NCBI GenBank assembly: GCA_947488155.1
Contig: CANKYK010000002.1
Coordinates: 564,001-628,000 of the forward strand
Reading direction: 5' to 3'
Length of the DNA: 64,000 nt
DNA from: an uncultured Erythrobacter sp.
Lineage (GTDB): Bacteria; Pseudomonadota; Alphaproteobacteria; Sphingomonadales; Sphingomonadaceae
The translations under genes and the position numbers were made by a program. Below, piece after piece: positions 7,500 to 16,954 of the stretch. Positions within the stretch are counted from its first letter, which is position 1; every line of letters starts with the position of its first letter. A model generated the notes under the pieces. It was not told the DNA's origin and searched no databases. It was given only the letters and a program-made list of their open reading frames with translations.

Positions 7500-8413
7500 G
7501 ATGCAGGGACTTTCTCGGCGAGGCGATTGGTAATAGCAGAAGCGATGCGCGGACCCAGCTCAGGCCCTTGCACAGGATAGAGATAGGGTTCGATCATCTC
7601 CGCTTCCATAAGCAAGAGTTGGCCGCGTTCGCCGCGCACCATATCAATGCGGGCATAGAGCGGGGGTGAAAAGGGCAGGGCGGCGATGATCTTCTGCGCC
7701 TGAGCTGCCTCGTCATCGCTTGGGCTGTGGTGGCTTTCCGTCCCGCCATACAGCGATTGGATACGGTATTCGCCCTCGGCCGCTTTCTTGCACAGAGCGT
7801 GGCTCAACTCGCCCTGGATGAAGATGAAGGAAAGCTCGCCCTCGCTTTGAATTGTGGGCAGAAATGGCTGCAGCATCGCCTTGTGGCCGAAACGCCAGCT
7901 CGTATCGGGCATTTGAGTGCGGGCGAACATCTCCTGGCCTTCTGCCCCGGCGCCGATCTGCCGTTTTACGACCAGCCTCTCGCAGTCGAAGGCCTCTATT
8001 GCCGCCATGACGTCATCGCCGCTCACATCGTCCAGCCAGATGGTGGGAATGGTCGCCGCGCCCTTGTCTGCAAGCTCGCGCAAATAGGTCTTGCGCGCAT
8101 TCCAGCGCACGATCTCAGCCGAGTTGCACAGTTGGATGCCGCGCGCTTCGAGTGCGTCGAGCTTGGCAATGAACTCTTGCGGTTTGTCCTGATAATTCCA
8201 ACTGGAGCCGAGTAGCGCGAGCGATACGCCGTCGAATTCAGCTAGGTCCGCTTCCCAATCCACAATGCGCATCTCAAGCCCATGATCAGCAAGCGCCTGT
8301 GAGATCGCATCGGTCATCAGATCGGATTCGTAGGCGTCACCCCGGCGCTCTCCCCTACCTGGCATAGTGGTCTTGCACGCAAGGAATGCAATTATGGGTG
8401 CGGAACCAGTCAT
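7496..8413 (-). CDS. ATP-grasp family ligase, unknown substrate
   Basis: 305 residues resembling RimK/glutathione-synthetase-type ATP-grasp enzymes, some of which make amide bonds on amino acids. Visible are a short N-terminal Rossmann-like domain (to about 95), [22 protein letters not shown], the ATP-binding strand [15 protein letters not shown] (Lys for ATP, about 146-160), LMQ-like [21 protein letters not shown], and the C-terminal metal residues in YARIDMVRG and [11 protein letters not shown]. Similar proteins include DcsG of cycloserine synthesis, but substrate cannot be assigned. The downstream ygfZ start overlaps its stop by 4 bases. Confidence 0.75.
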   Translation of the reverse strand: MTGSAPIIAFLACKTTMPGRGERRGDAYESDLMTDAISQALADHGLEMRIVDWEADLAEFDGVSLALLGSSWNYQDKPQEFIAKLDALEARGIQLCNSAEIVRWNARKTYLRELADKGAATIPTIWLDDVSGDDVMAAIEAFDCERLVVKRQIGAGAEGQEMFARTQMPDTSWRFGHKAMLQPFLPTIQSEGELSFIFIQGELSHALCKKAAEGEYRIQSLYGGTESHHSPSDDEAAQAQKIIAALPFSPPLYARIDMVRGERGQLLLMEAEMIEPYLYPVQGPELGPRIASAITNRLAEKVPAS

Positions 8414-8482
8414 ACCGTGCCCCTAGTTGAGCGAAAGCGGGGTGGAAAGAGCCTGAATGCGGCGCTAGGTCACAAAGCCGAT

Positions 8483-9523
8483 ATGACCGAACAGACAATC
8501 ACAATTCGCCGCCCGGATGACTGGCACCTGCATTTTCGCGATGGCGAGATAATGGAGCAGGTTGTGCCTTATACCGCGCGCCAGTTTGGCCGCGCGATTG
8601 TGATGCCTAATCTCTCGCCGCCGGTCACTGATACGGCGAGCGGTGCGGCATACCGGGATCGGATTTTGGCGGCAGTGCCAGCAGGCGTGAACTTCACGCC
8701 GCTGATGACCTGCTATCTAACCGATGGGACTGATCCGGCAGACCTAGTACGCGGGGCGGCAGAGGGCGTGTTCACCGCCGCGAAGCTCTATCCCGCCAAT
8801 GCCACGACCAATTCCGCCCACGGGGTCAGCGATGTGGCGAAGATCTATCCCGTGCTGGAGGCGATGGAAGCATCGGATGTTGTCTTGTGTGTCCATGGCG
8901 AGGTGACCGAAAGCCATATCGACGTGTTTGACCGCGAGGCGGAATTCATCGAACGCCACATGCGCAGCATCGTGCGCGACTTTCCCAAATTGCGCGTTGT
9001 GTTTGAGCATATCACCACATCCGATGCGGTGGATTTCGTATTGAGCGAGGGTGATCAGGTCGCCGCGACCATCACGCCGCAGCACCTCCATATCAATCGC
9101 AACGCGATGCTCGTTGGCGGGATGCAGCCGCACAATTATTGCCTGCCGGTGGCAAAGCGCGAGGCGCATCGTCTGGCTCTGCGCAAAGCCGCTACCTCAG
9201 GCTCGCCGAAGTTTTTCCTGGGCACCGACAGCGCGCCGCATTTGCGCAGCGCAAAAGAAAGCTCCTGTGGTTGTGCCGGCATTTTTAACGCGCCATTCGC
9301 GCTGGAGAGCTATCTTGCCGTGTTTGAGGAAGAGGGCGCGCTGGAGCATTTCGAGGCCTTCGCCTCGCTCAATGGTCCGCGCTTCTATAATCTGCCTGTC
9401 AGCGATGAGACCATGACTTTGCGGCGTGAGCCGATCATGGTTCCAGACTCGATCGAAATGGCGGGTGAGGAAATCGTACCCTTCCATGCTGGTGAGACGC
9501 TGAATTGGCGGATCGCTGAGTAG
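8483..9523 (+). CDS. pyrC: Dihydroorotase PyrC
   Basis: Zinc amidohydrolase of the third step of pyrimidine synthesis, carbamoyl-aspartate to dihydroorotate. Class II (E. coli PyrC-like): 346 residues versus 348. Metal ligands are seen as HLHFRDG (HxH), the carboxylated lysine in [25 protein letters not shown] and GTDSAPH. ATG 8483 is chosen because the protein then starts [18 protein letters not shown] as in the family; the upstream GTG at 8417 adds 22 non-conserved residues. Divergent from the ATP-grasp gene across about 70 bases. Confidence 0.95.
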   Translation: MTEQTITIRRPDDWHLHFRDGEIMEQVVPYTARQFGRAIVMPNLSPPVTDTASGAAYRDRILAAVPAGVNFTPLMTCYLTDGTDPADLVRGAAEGVFTAAKLYPANATTNSAHGVSDVAKIYPVLEAMEASDVVLCVHGEVTESHIDVFDREAEFIERHMRSIVRDFPKLRVVFEHITTSDAVDFVLSEGDQVAATITPQHLHINRNAMLVGGMQPHNYCLPVAKREAHRLALRKAATSGSPKFFLGTDSAPHLRSAKESSCGCAGIFNAPFALESYLAVFEEEGALEHFEAFASLNGPRFYNLPVSDETMTLRREPIMVPDSIEMAGEEIVPFHAGETLNWRIAE

Positions 9524-9532
9524 AGGGCCGGG

Positions 9533-10444
9533 CTAAGCGGCCTTCGGAGCAGCGGCGCGGCGCGTGCGGGCGATCAGATCGCCAACAAAGATCGCGATGG
9601 CAATCCAGATCAGGATGAAACTGCCCAATTGGACCAGTTGCAGTTCCTGCTCGAACACGGTCAGCCCGAGGATGAAGACAATCGTCGGCGCGAGATATTG
9701 GATAAACCCAAGCGTTGAATAGGCCATTCGCCGTGCAGCAATTGCAAACAGCAACAGCGGCACCGCAGTCACCACGCCTCCGGCCATGATAGCGAGGCTG
9801 AGACCCAAGTCTTGTCCAAAGGCAGACCCTGCCGGACTGCCAGCATACCACATAACGATGGCTGAGGCTGGCACCAGCAAGATCGCAGATTCGATGGTGA
9901 GGCCGGGCAGGGATGTGACCGCCACCTGTTTGCGGACCATGCCGTAAAAGGCGAAGCTCATCGCCAGGCTCAGGCTGATCCACAGCGTCATGATGGCACC
10001 GGCCAGCAGCAGGGCGACTGCACTCGCTGCAATCGCCACCGCGAGCCATTGCCACCGGGTCAGGCGCTCACCCAAAAAGAGAGTGCCTAGCAGCACATTG
10101 ATCAGCGGATTGAGGTAATAACCGAGGCTGGCGGCATACACCTGCCCCTCCTGAATAGCCCAGATATAAACCAACCAATTGATCGCAATCAGCGCCGCGC
10201 TCAAGAACAGCATACCCACGGCCTTTGCGCTGCCGAGCGCGGCCTTGATGGCGGGAAACTGGCCGCGAACTCCAACAATGATCAGGCACAGCGGTACAGT
10301 CCAAATGATCCGCCAACCGACAAATTCAAACGCCGGAACGCTGGCGACCAGCATCAGGTACAGCGGCAGGAACCCCCACATCAGATAGGCACCGAGCGCA
10401 GCGGGCAGACCAGACGGCGCCGGGTTTGGATCTGGGGCGTTCAT
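9533..10444 (-). CDS. rarD: RarD-like EamA-family inner membrane transporter
   Basis: 303-residue integral membrane protein with about ten hydrophobic helices and two EamA repeats. The N-terminal LGAYLMWGFLPLYLMLV and the EFVGWRIIWTVPLCL segment match the RarD subfamily (named for chloramphenicol sensitivity; transported substrate unproven). The start is ATG 10444; the TTG at 10483 is in frame but only adds polar residues. Convergent with pyrC, 9 bases between stops. Confidence 0.87.
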   Translation of the reverse strand: MNAPDPNPAPSGLPAALGAYLMWGFLPLYLMLVASVPAFEFVGWRIIWTVPLCLIIVGVRGQFPAIKAALGSAKAVGMLFLSAALIAINWLVYIWAIQEGQVYAASLGYYLNPLINVLLGTLFLGERLTRWQWLAVAIAASAVALLLAGAIMTLWISLSLAMSFAFYGMVRKQVAVTSLPGLTIESAILLVPASAIVMWYAGSPAGSAFGQDLGLSLAIMAGGVVTAVPLLLFAIAARRMAYSTLGFIQYLAPTIVFILGLTVFEQELQLVQLGSFILIWIAIAIFVGDLIARTRRAAAPKAA

Positions 10445-10583
10445 AACTGGTTCGCCCCTAGTCCGGGTGCCGTTGCCGCGCAAGCAAAGCGGATCGGATA
10501 AGTGTTTGCATCATTTTACAACGCGCTGCGCAAAAACCTGCCAGAGTACTTGTGTTGTTGCAGGTCATTCAGGTTTCATACCC

Positions 10584-10757
10584 TATAGATGAACAAGCAA
10601 ACATGGGGCATGTGAGGTGCAGCGCGGTATCGCGTGGGGGCGCATCTCACACTCCGAAATGAACAGACTTGAGCCATTCCCACCAATGGCTCTGGCGTGG
10701 TCCGTTGCGGCTACGGAAAGCGCTCTCTTGCCACCCGGCTTGAGGGCGTTTTCATTT
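10584..10757 (+). ncRNA. Candidate structured small RNA (or long leader) ending in an intrinsic terminator
   Basis: The 393-base gap between rarD and the next gene holds four hairpins in a row on the + strand: a 10-bp stem 10611-10620/10642-10651 (one G-U) enclosing CGCG-GTAT-CGCG; GAGCCATT 10671-10678 with AATGGCTC 10685-10692; TCCGT 10701-10705 with ACGGA 10713-10717; and CGCTCTC 10721-10727 with GAGGGCG 10742-10748 followed by TTTTCATTT. The last is a terminator although no + strand protein gene precedes it here. TATAGAT at 10584 could be a -10. The start is approximate. I do not recognise the 6S, SRP, tmRNA, RNase P or riboswitch signatures in it. The rest of the gap shows nothing I can name. 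Confidence 0.55.
10721..10757 (+). terminator. Intrinsic terminator of the candidate small RNA
   Basis: Stem CGCTCTC/GAGGGCG (one G-U pair) with an inner GCC-ACCC-GGC hairpin, then TTTTCATTT. A-rich bases precede the stem and T-rich bases follow only on the + strand, so it works rightwards. If the upstream structure belongs to the leader of the gene at 10838, this would be an attenuator instead. Confidence 0.7.
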
Positions 10758-10837
10758 GTGGCGGCATAATCTTCCGATTGGTCGCAGAAATGCCGAGTGG
10801 AAGGTGAAAATTAACCAAGATCAGCCATGGGGTGAGG

Positions 10838-11587
10838 ATGCGCATATTCTGCCCTTCACCTGTCAAAAGCCGCTTCGCCAGTATCCTGATGCTGCTGCCT
10901 GGCGTGTTGGTGCTGTCGGCATGCGCCGGAGAGGTCGAGCCAACAGAGAGCCCGGCGATGCCAGATCCGCTGATTGCCCGCGCGCTCAATGATCCACTGA
11001 TGGTTGATCCAGACCTTGCTTATCGTAATCAGGCTGCGGCTGCACTCTCAACCGGCGCGGATCATGCTCTGCCAGTGCTGTCTGGCAATGCGGCGAAGGC
11101 GCGGAGAGTTCGCGATGAAATGCGACTTGCATTGCTCGAAGATGGCACGATCCTTGACTTGCCAGATTCGGACGAGGATGCGGAAGGCCTCTCGCTGTCA
11201 GGCATTGGCAGCGCAGAGCAAATGGCGTTGACCCACGGCGTCCCTGAAGATTGCGCGAAGCAATTGCGCGCAGGCTTTATCTGGGCGGCGCGATTGGATG
11301 ATGCGGCTAACCTCATGCCATTTGGTCATGTCCGTGCGGCGGCCGGGGCGCAGCGAGGAAAATGCTCTATCCGCGCGGTTTCTTACCTAACGGCAGCCGA
11401 GGGCGAAGATACACTACAATATCACTACAATCTGGCGCGGCGTGCGGAAATGGAAACAAAGGTGTTTGCAGAGCCCGAATTGGCGCTAACCGCCGCTTCG
11501 GACGGTGCGCGCCTCGCGGTGAATATTCGCAATGGTAATGACGCGATGCGAGTCGTCGACCTGATCTATTGGAAAACGCCGCAATAG
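10838..11587 (+). CDS. Predicted lipoprotein, unknown function
   Basis: 249 residues. The N-terminus has Arg/Lys, a hydrophobic run ILMLLPGVLVL and lipobox LSAC with the lipidated Cys at about residue 29. After it come acidic, Pro-rich residues (EVEPTESPAMPDP) and a soluble domain containing two further cysteines (DCAKQL about 150 and GKCSIRAV about 180) that could form a disulfide. No known family recognised. Start is uncertain: ATG 10838 has GTGAGG almost touching it; GTG 10832 is also possible. It lies 80 bases after the terminator of the candidate RNA. Confidence 0.75.
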   Translation: MRIFCPSPVKSRFASILMLLPGVLVLSACAGEVEPTESPAMPDPLIARALNDPLMVDPDLAYRNQAAAALSTGADHALPVLSGNAAKARRVRDEMRLALLEDGTILDLPDSDEDAEGLSLSGIGSAEQMALTHGVPEDCAKQLRAGFIWAARLDDAANLMPFGHVRAAAGAQRGKCSIRAVSYLTAAEGEDTLQYHYNLARRAEMETKVFAEPELALTAASDGARLAVNIRNGNDAMRVVDLIYWKTPQ

Positions 11588-11612
11588 CAGCGCCTACCGC
11601 AGGCTCTTTGCG

Positions 11613-13025
11613 CTAATCCTTAAGCCCGATGGCGACATTGGCGCGCGGCTGCTCCATTTCTGTGCTCGCCACGGGATAGGCGCAATAATCCGCCGCATAA
11701 AATGCCGCTGGGCGGTGGTTGCCGGACAGGCCAATCCCGCCAAATGGCTGAGACGAAGAAGCGCCATTGGTCGGGCGGTTCCAATTGATAATCCCGGCCC
11801 GGACATTGGCCCAGAACCGGCCAAAATCATCCGGACTGCCGCCAATCAGAGAGGCTGATAAGCCAAAGCGGGTGTTGTTTGCCTCCGCAATGGCGAGATC
11901 AAGATCTGGCACTTTGATCACTTGCAATATCGGGCCAAACATCTCGATATCCGGACGATCCTCGACCTCGGTCGTGTCGATAATACCCGGGGTCAGGAAA
12001 GGCTTCTTCGCGTCCGGGCGCTTTAAATGCGCGAGCGGTATGCCGCCCTGCGTGACCAAAGCCAAAAAGCCTCGGTTCAGCTTATCTGCGATATCGTTGT
12101 CGATCACGCAGCCCATGAAGGGTTGTGGATCAGCGAACGGCTCATCAACGATCAGCTTGCGGGTGAGCTTCAGCAGCTCCTCCATCATTGGATCGTACAT
12201 GCTCTCGGTAATAATCAGCCGCCGCGCCGCCGTGCACCTTTGCCCAGCGGTGGTGAAGGCGCTTTGCACGATCAGCGAGGCTGCATCTGTAAGCAGCGGC
12301 GTATCGGCGACAACCAGAGGATTATTGCCGCCCATTTCCAACGCGACAATTTTGCCAGGGTTGGAAGCAAGGCGGCGATTGATCGCAATTCCAACCTGCG
12401 CAGAGCCGGTGAACAGCACGCCGTCCACGCCGCCGTGGCCAACCAATGCTTTACCTTCATCTGGCCCGCCGACAACCATTTGTAGCACGTCCTCTGGAAC
12501 GCCCGCAGCATGGAAGCAGTCGACCAAGGCTTGGCCAACAGCGGGGGTCTTTTCCGAAGGTTTGAATATGATCACATTGCCCGCGATCAGGGCGGGCACG
12601 ATATGGCCATTGGGCAAATGTGCCGGGAAATTATATGGGCCCAGCACGGTCATCACGCCGTGGGGCTTGTGCCGAACGGCAGAGGTGCCTTGCAGCGCGC
12701 TGTCCAAGCGCTTGCGTCCTGTGCGCTCGCTATAGGCATTGGCCGAAATCTCGACCTTGTTCATCACCGCATCAACTTCGGTGCGCGCTTCCCACATGGG
12801 TTTGCCGGTTTCTTTGGCGATCAGGGTCGCCATATCATCGGCGCGGGTCCGCATTTCGTTTACGAAACGGCGCATGGTCTCAATTCGCACGGCTAGCGGT
12901 GTTGCCGCCCATTCCGGCCATGCTCGCCTCGCGCGGCTTACCGCCTCATCAACGTCACTCGCTGCGCCGCTCCAGATTTCCTCGCCCGTGGCCGGCGCAT
13001 ATGATGTGTAGGTGCTGTCAGTCAC
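11613..13025 (-). CDS. astD: N-succinylglutamate 5-semialdehyde dehydrogenase AstD
   Basis: NAD-dependent aldehyde dehydrogenase of the arginine succinyltransferase pathway. 470 residues. The AstD subfamily signature GPYNFPAHLPNGHIVPALI is present at about 130-148, the NAD-binding LFTGSAQVG at about 204-212, the catalytic Glu in ALEMGGNNP and the nucleophile in AGQRCTAARR (about 262-271). No other ast gene lies beside it, so this copy is isolated from the usual astCADBE cluster and its precise substrate is inferred from the signature. The 276-base gap upstream (13026-13301) shows no recognisable feature. Confidence 0.85.
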   Translation of the reverse strand: MTDSTYTSYAPATGEEIWSGAASDVDEAVSRARRAWPEWAATPLAVRIETMRRFVNEMRTRADDMATLIAKETGKPMWEARTEVDAVMNKVEISANAYSERTGRKRLDSALQGTSAVRHKPHGVMTVLGPYNFPAHLPNGHIVPALIAGNVIIFKPSEKTPAVGQALVDCFHAAGVPEDVLQMVVGGPDEGKALVGHGGVDGVLFTGSAQVGIAINRRLASNPGKIVALEMGGNNPLVVADTPLLTDAASLIVQSAFTTAGQRCTAARRLIITESMYDPMMEELLKLTRKLIVDEPFADPQPFMGCVIDNDIADKLNRGFLALVTQGGIPLAHLKRPDAKKPFLTPGIIDTTEVEDRPDIEMFGPILQVIKVPDLDLAIAEANNTRFGLSASLIGGSPDDFGRFWANVRAGIINWNRPTNGASSSQPFGGIGLSGNHRPAAFYAADYCAYPVASTEMEQPRANVAIGLKD

Positions 13026-13301
13026 AGTGTAGACTTTTACTCACGTCCAGATTTTACTTTATCGCACCATGTCAGGCTTTTTACATGCCCTTTCACACTG
13101 CGATACCCTGGCTTCCCCAAGCTCGTGCCGTCAGTTAATTGCAATACACACGAAAAGATAGGGGGCAGGCGCATTTCAAGCACAGTACCGTTAGTCGAAG
13201 ACAGGTGAAACTCATCAAAGCACAGGCCTTAGGGGCAATACGCATCGGGTAATCATGAATTTATAGTGGCTTGGTGGCGTCCGCGAAAACGTTGCAAATT
13301 G

Positions 13302-14696
13302 TTACTGGCCGGCCGGTCGTGGCGCTTCACCGTGGGCGCTTCCTATCTCACGCAGCGCCGCAACTTTGGCGTGGAATGGCCCCCAGTCGTTACCTTCGTC
13401 GATCGCAGCCCAAATGGCTTCAACATCATCCACCAGCATGGTCTGCGCAGCCTCGCCTTGCCAATAGGAATGGCCGCTGCCGGTTGGTTGATAGCCCGCA
13501 AAGGCCTCGGCCAATTCGCCGTCGGCTCCGCGTCCGCCGCGGTGCGCAAAGAAGAATGCGTCAGGCTGTGCGTTCTGGTCGCGCATTGCCTTCTCGCATG
13601 CCGCGATAAGCTGAGTGTCGGTCTCCGTCCCGCGTGGCTCAATGCCTAAGCGCCAGCACCAGCGGCGCGCGACCGCTTCCATGTAGAGCTCGCCATAGCG
13701 ATTGAGCGCCGCGATCAGCGGCTCACTTTCCGCGACTAGCCGCAATGCAACCGCCAATTGTCCGCAATTCCAATGCAAGGCCTCTGGCTGGCGGCCAAAG
13801 GCATAGAGCCCTCCTTGGTCGAAATAGGCCGCTGTGAAGCTCGGATCCCATGTTGGCAGCCAGCGCCATGGGCCATAGTCAAAGCTCTCGCCCGTGACAT
13901 TCATATTGTCGGTGTTGAGCACACCATGCACGAAGCCGCTGGTCATATAGCTCGCGGCCAAATCCGCCATCCGCTCGACCACCTGGTGCATTAAGATGAT
14001 CGCTGGCTCGTCACGGTTAGGCGCATCATCCGGCGGCATTGGCCCGGGGAAATGCTCCAAGCAATAGCTGATAAGTGCCTGCATTTGCTCGGTTTCTTCA
14101 TGGGTAAGCAATCGCTGAAACGTGCCGATGCGGATGTGTGAATGCGACAGCCGCACCATCACTGCAGAGCGAGCGGGTGAAGGTTCATCATCGCGCCAGA
14201 GCTGTTCGCCAGTCTCAATCACCGAGAAGGTCTTCGATGTGTTAACACCCAGCGCCTCTAGCATTTCGGTCGCCAAAACCTCGCGCACTGCACCTTTCAG
14301 CGTCAGCCGCCCATCGCCATTGCGGCTGTATGGGGTGGGGCCTGTGCCTTTGGTCCCCAGATCGAGCAGCCGGCCATCGCCGCTGCGCATTTGCGCGGCC
14401 AAAAACCCGCGGCCATCGCCGATGTCAGGATTGTAGTTGCGAAACTGGTGCCCGTGATACTTCAGCGCAAGTGGCTGATTCAGATTGCCCTCGAGCGGTT
14501 CAAACCGGGCGAAATGCGCAGTCCATTGATCCTCGCTCAGATCCGACAATCCAACCGCTGCCACCCAGCGATTATTGCGAAAGCGCGTCTCTGTCTTGGG
14601 AAAGTCAGCGGGGCGCACCGGAGAGCCAAGCCAATCGGCCAGTGCGTCAATCGCAGGTTCGGGCCGATAATCGGCGGCTTGCGGTTCGGCTCTCAT
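13302..14696 (-). CDS. selO: Protein adenylyltransferase SelO (YdiU/UPF0061)
   Basis: Pseudokinase-fold enzyme that transfers AMP from ATP to Ser/Thr/Tyr of target proteins and is linked to oxidative stress; conserved into mitochondria. 464 residues from ATG 14696 (E. coli 478); the TTG at 14732 is less likely. Seen motifs: ALKYHGHQFRNYNPDIGDGRG (about 76-96), DLGTKGTGPTPYSRNGDGR with the ATP-loop residues (about 111-129), and HGVLNTDNMNVTGESFDYGP (about 258-277) carrying the Asn/Asp metal ligands of the activation segment. Bacterial forms lack selenocysteine; so does this one. Divergent from the hydrolase gene at 14780. Confidence 0.93.
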   Translation of the reverse strand: MRAEPQAADYRPEPAIDALADWLGSPVRPADFPKTETRFRNNRWVAAVGLSDLSEDQWTAHFARFEPLEGNLNQPLALKYHGHQFRNYNPDIGDGRGFLAAQMRSGDGRLLDLGTKGTGPTPYSRNGDGRLTLKGAVREVLATEMLEALGVNTSKTFSVIETGEQLWRDDEPSPARSAVMVRLSHSHIRIGTFQRLLTHEETEQMQALISYCLEHFPGPMPPDDAPNRDEPAIILMHQVVERMADLAASYMTSGFVHGVLNTDNMNVTGESFDYGPWRWLPTWDPSFTAAYFDQGGLYAFGRQPEALHWNCGQLAVALRLVAESEPLIAALNRYGELYMEAVARRWCWRLGIEPRGTETDTQLIAACEKAMRDQNAQPDAFFFAHRGGRGADGELAEAFAGYQPTGSGHSYWQGEAAQTMLVDDVEAIWAAIDEGNDWGPFHAKVAALREIGSAHGEAPRPAGQ

Positions 14697-14779
14697 GCCG
14701 CGATAAGTGGGCGCAAGCAGCCAGCGGTGCAAGCGTCAGTTGGCAATAAAGACTGTATTTGAAGGATTAATGCCCGCTC

Positions 14780-15658
14780 ATGGAGAGCCTTTATCAGGAC
14801 CGCTACTGGACCAGCAGCGATGGTCTCACCCTGCATTACCGCGATTATGCTGGCCCTGATGGAGTAGGCAGCGACAACGCTCCCCCACCAATTGTGTGCA
14901 TGCATGGCCTCACCCGCAATGCCCGCGATTTTGAAAGCTTGGCTGAGCATTTGGCGGCCACACACCGCGTGATCGTGCCGGAAATGCGCGGGCGGGGGAT
15001 GAGTGATCATGCACCTGACTCCACCACTTACAGGCCCGTTACCTATGTCGCCGACGTGGAAAAACTGCTGGATGAGGAGGGGATTGGGAGCTTCGTCGCC
15101 ATCGGCACCTCGATGGGCGGGCTGATGACGATGTTGATGGCTAGCAAAGATGCCAGTCGGATAGCGGCTGCTGTGCTGAATGATATAGGGCCAGAGATTG
15201 ATCCGGCAGGTCTGGACCGGATCGGCGGTTATGTCGGACAGCAGCGCAGCTATCCCACATGGATGCACGCTGCGCGCTCGATGCAGAGCGTGCACAGCGC
15301 CACCTTCCCCGACTATGACCTCGACCAATGGCTGGCGATGGCGAAGCGCACCATGGTGGTGAGCCAGAATGGACGGATCAGCTATGATTACGACATGGCG
15401 ATTGCAGAACCTTTCAGTGAGCCGGGCAATGCCGCCCCGGCTGATCTGTGGCCGGCCTTTGAGGCGTTAAGCGGTGTGCCGATGGTGCTGGTGCGCGGTG
15501 AATTGTCCGACCTGCTATCGGTGGAGACGGTATCCAAAATGGCAGCTAAACACCCGGTGATGACCTCCGTCACGGTGCCGCGTGTGGGCCATGCGCCCAC
15601 GCTGGACGAGCCAGAGGCACGGGCTGCGATTGATGCTCTACTGGGGCAAATCGTATGA
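14780..15658 (+). CDS. Alpha/beta-fold hydrolase
   Basis: 292 residues. The oxyanion motif CMHGLTRNARDF (about 40-51), nucleophile elbow GTSMGG (about 109-114), acid in VRGELSDLL (about 239-247) and catalytic His in VGHAPTLDEPEA (about 271-282) complete a catalytic triad. No signal peptide, so cytoplasmic. Substrate unknown. Its TGA overlaps the start of a glycosyltransferase gene (ATGA), suggesting joint translation and perhaps a shared lipid or glycan pathway, which is inference only. Confidence 0.87.
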   Translation: MESLYQDRYWTSSDGLTLHYRDYAGPDGVGSDNAPPPIVCMHGLTRNARDFESLAEHLAATHRVIVPEMRGRGMSDHAPDSTTYRPVTYVADVEKLLDEEGIGSFVAIGTSMGGLMTMLMASKDASRIAAAVLNDIGPEIDPAGLDRIGGYVGQQRSYPTWMHAARSMQSVHSATFPDYDLDQWLAMAKRTMVVSQNGRISYDYDMAIAEPFSEPGNAAPADLWPAFEALSGVPMVLVRGELSDLLSVETVSKMAAKHPVMTSVTVPRVGHAPTLDEPEARAAIDALLGQIV

Positions 15659-16806
15659 GCGAGAAAGCAAGTAAAAACAGTGGCGTGCCGCGCGTCCTTC
15701 ATTGCCATTCAACATTTGCACCCGGCGGCAAAGAGCTGCGCGCGGCTGGCCTAATGAATGCCTTTGGCGGCAAGTTGAGGCATTCGATTGTCTCAGGCAT
15801 GCCGGGCCAGCTGGGCGCGAAGGACAACATCGCCAAAGACGTGGCTGTCGACTTTCCGAAAGATTTCCCATCGCTCACCGGCTGGCCATCGCCGTCGCGC
15901 TTGCAAAAGATAGCTCGCGCGATGCTGCCCTATGATCTTGTACTGACATACAATTGGGGGGCGATGGATGTGGTGATGGCGCGCACCGCGTTCAGCAATG
16001 CGTTCGATTTGCCGCCGTTGATCCATCACGAAGATGGCTTTAACGAAGATGAGGCGAAAGAGCTGAAGACGCGGCGCAATTGGTACCGGCGGATTGGCTT
16101 GGGCAAGGCGGCAGGGCTGGTCGTCCCTTCGCGCACGTTGGAGAAAATCGCAGTCGAAGTTTGGGACCAGCCTGCCTCTCGCATCGTCCGCATCCCGAAT
16201 GGTGTGGACACCTTAGCTTTTGCTAAGACGCCGCGTGCCGACGCGCTGCGCGTGGTGAAGCACAAAGGCGAGCAATGGGTCGGAACGCTCGCTGGACTTC
16301 GCCCGGTCAAACAACTGGCGATGCTGGTTGAAGCGTTTTCCGGCCTGCCTGAAAACTGGCAACTGGTGATCTTAGGCGAGGGGCCAGACAAAGACGCGAT
16401 CCGCGCCGCCGCGGATAAGTTAGAGATCAGCCACCGCGTGCATCTGCCCGGAAAGGTGGCCGATCCGGCAAGCGCAGTCGGGTTGTTCGATATCTTCGCG
16501 CTATCCTCCAAGAGTGAGCAATTTCCATTGTCAGTGGTGGAGGCAATGGCTGCGGGAGTGCCCGTTGCTGCACCCAATGTTGGCGATATTCGCAGCATTG
16601 TGAGCGAGGCCAATCATCCCTTTGTCTGCGTGCCGGGTAACGCGACTGCGCTCGGCCATATGCTCAAAGAACTAGCCGAAAATCCCGAATTGCGCAGCGA
16701 AATTGGCGAGGCAAACCGCAAGAAGGCGCTCGCTCAGTTTGACCGGACACGCATGATCGAAAGCTACCGCGCGCTCTATTCCAGCGCGATGGGGCGCGAG
16801 ATTTAG
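15655..16806 (+). CDS. Glycosyltransferase, GT4 family
   Basis: 383 residues with the GT-B fold pattern. N-terminal domain begins VLHCHSTFAPGGKELRA, close to the family GG loop; the hinge has VPSRTLEK and RIPNGVDT (about 165-190); the nucleotide-sugar domain has GTLAGLRPVKQ and the EX7E motif SEQFPLSVVEAMAAG (about 285-299). Donor and acceptor cannot be deduced. Translationally coupled to the upstream alpha/beta hydrolase by a 4-base overlap. No membrane helix; probably a cytoplasmic, membrane-associated enzyme for an envelope or exopolysaccharide glycan. Confidence 0.87.
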   Translation: MSEKASKNSGVPRVLHCHSTFAPGGKELRAAGLMNAFGGKLRHSIVSGMPGQLGAKDNIAKDVAVDFPKDFPSLTGWPSPSRLQKIARAMLPYDLVLTYNWGAMDVVMARTAFSNAFDLPPLIHHEDGFNEDEAKELKTRRNWYRRIGLGKAAGLVVPSRTLEKIAVEVWDQPASRIVRIPNGVDTLAFAKTPRADALRVVKHKGEQWVGTLAGLRPVKQLAMLVEAFSGLPENWQLVILGEGPDKDAIRAAADKLEISHRVHLPGKVADPASAVGLFDIFALSSKSEQFPLSVVEAMAAGVPVAAPNVGDIRSIVSEANHPFVCVPGNATALGHMLKELAENPELRSEIGEANRKKALAQFDRTRMIESYRALYSSAMGREI

Positions 16807-16954
16807 ACATTGAGAATCTCATTCGCTTAACCTGCGGTTCAACTCCAATCCGCTCAACTATGGGGACAGGCTGCAACGGCCATTGCGGTTGCCGCAATGC
16901 GCCCCTAAAAGCGCGGGCAGCATTAAGAACCAACGCATTTTGGAAAGGGCCCCC

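Noticed and set aside
10180..10200. TTGAT-N4-ATCAG, an FNR-like site inside rarD
   Set aside because: One base off consensus, inside a coding region and far from any start; likely chance.
10584..10757. 6S RNA, SRP RNA or a known riboswitch in the rarD gap
   Set aside because: No 6S-like closing stem joining both ends with a central bubble, no SRP GGTCAGGTCCGGAAGGAAG core, and no recognised aptamer core were found.
11767..12735. 322-residue + strand frame
   Set aside because: Antisense to astD, which has full family motifs; Ser/Pro/Arg-biased composition of a shadow.
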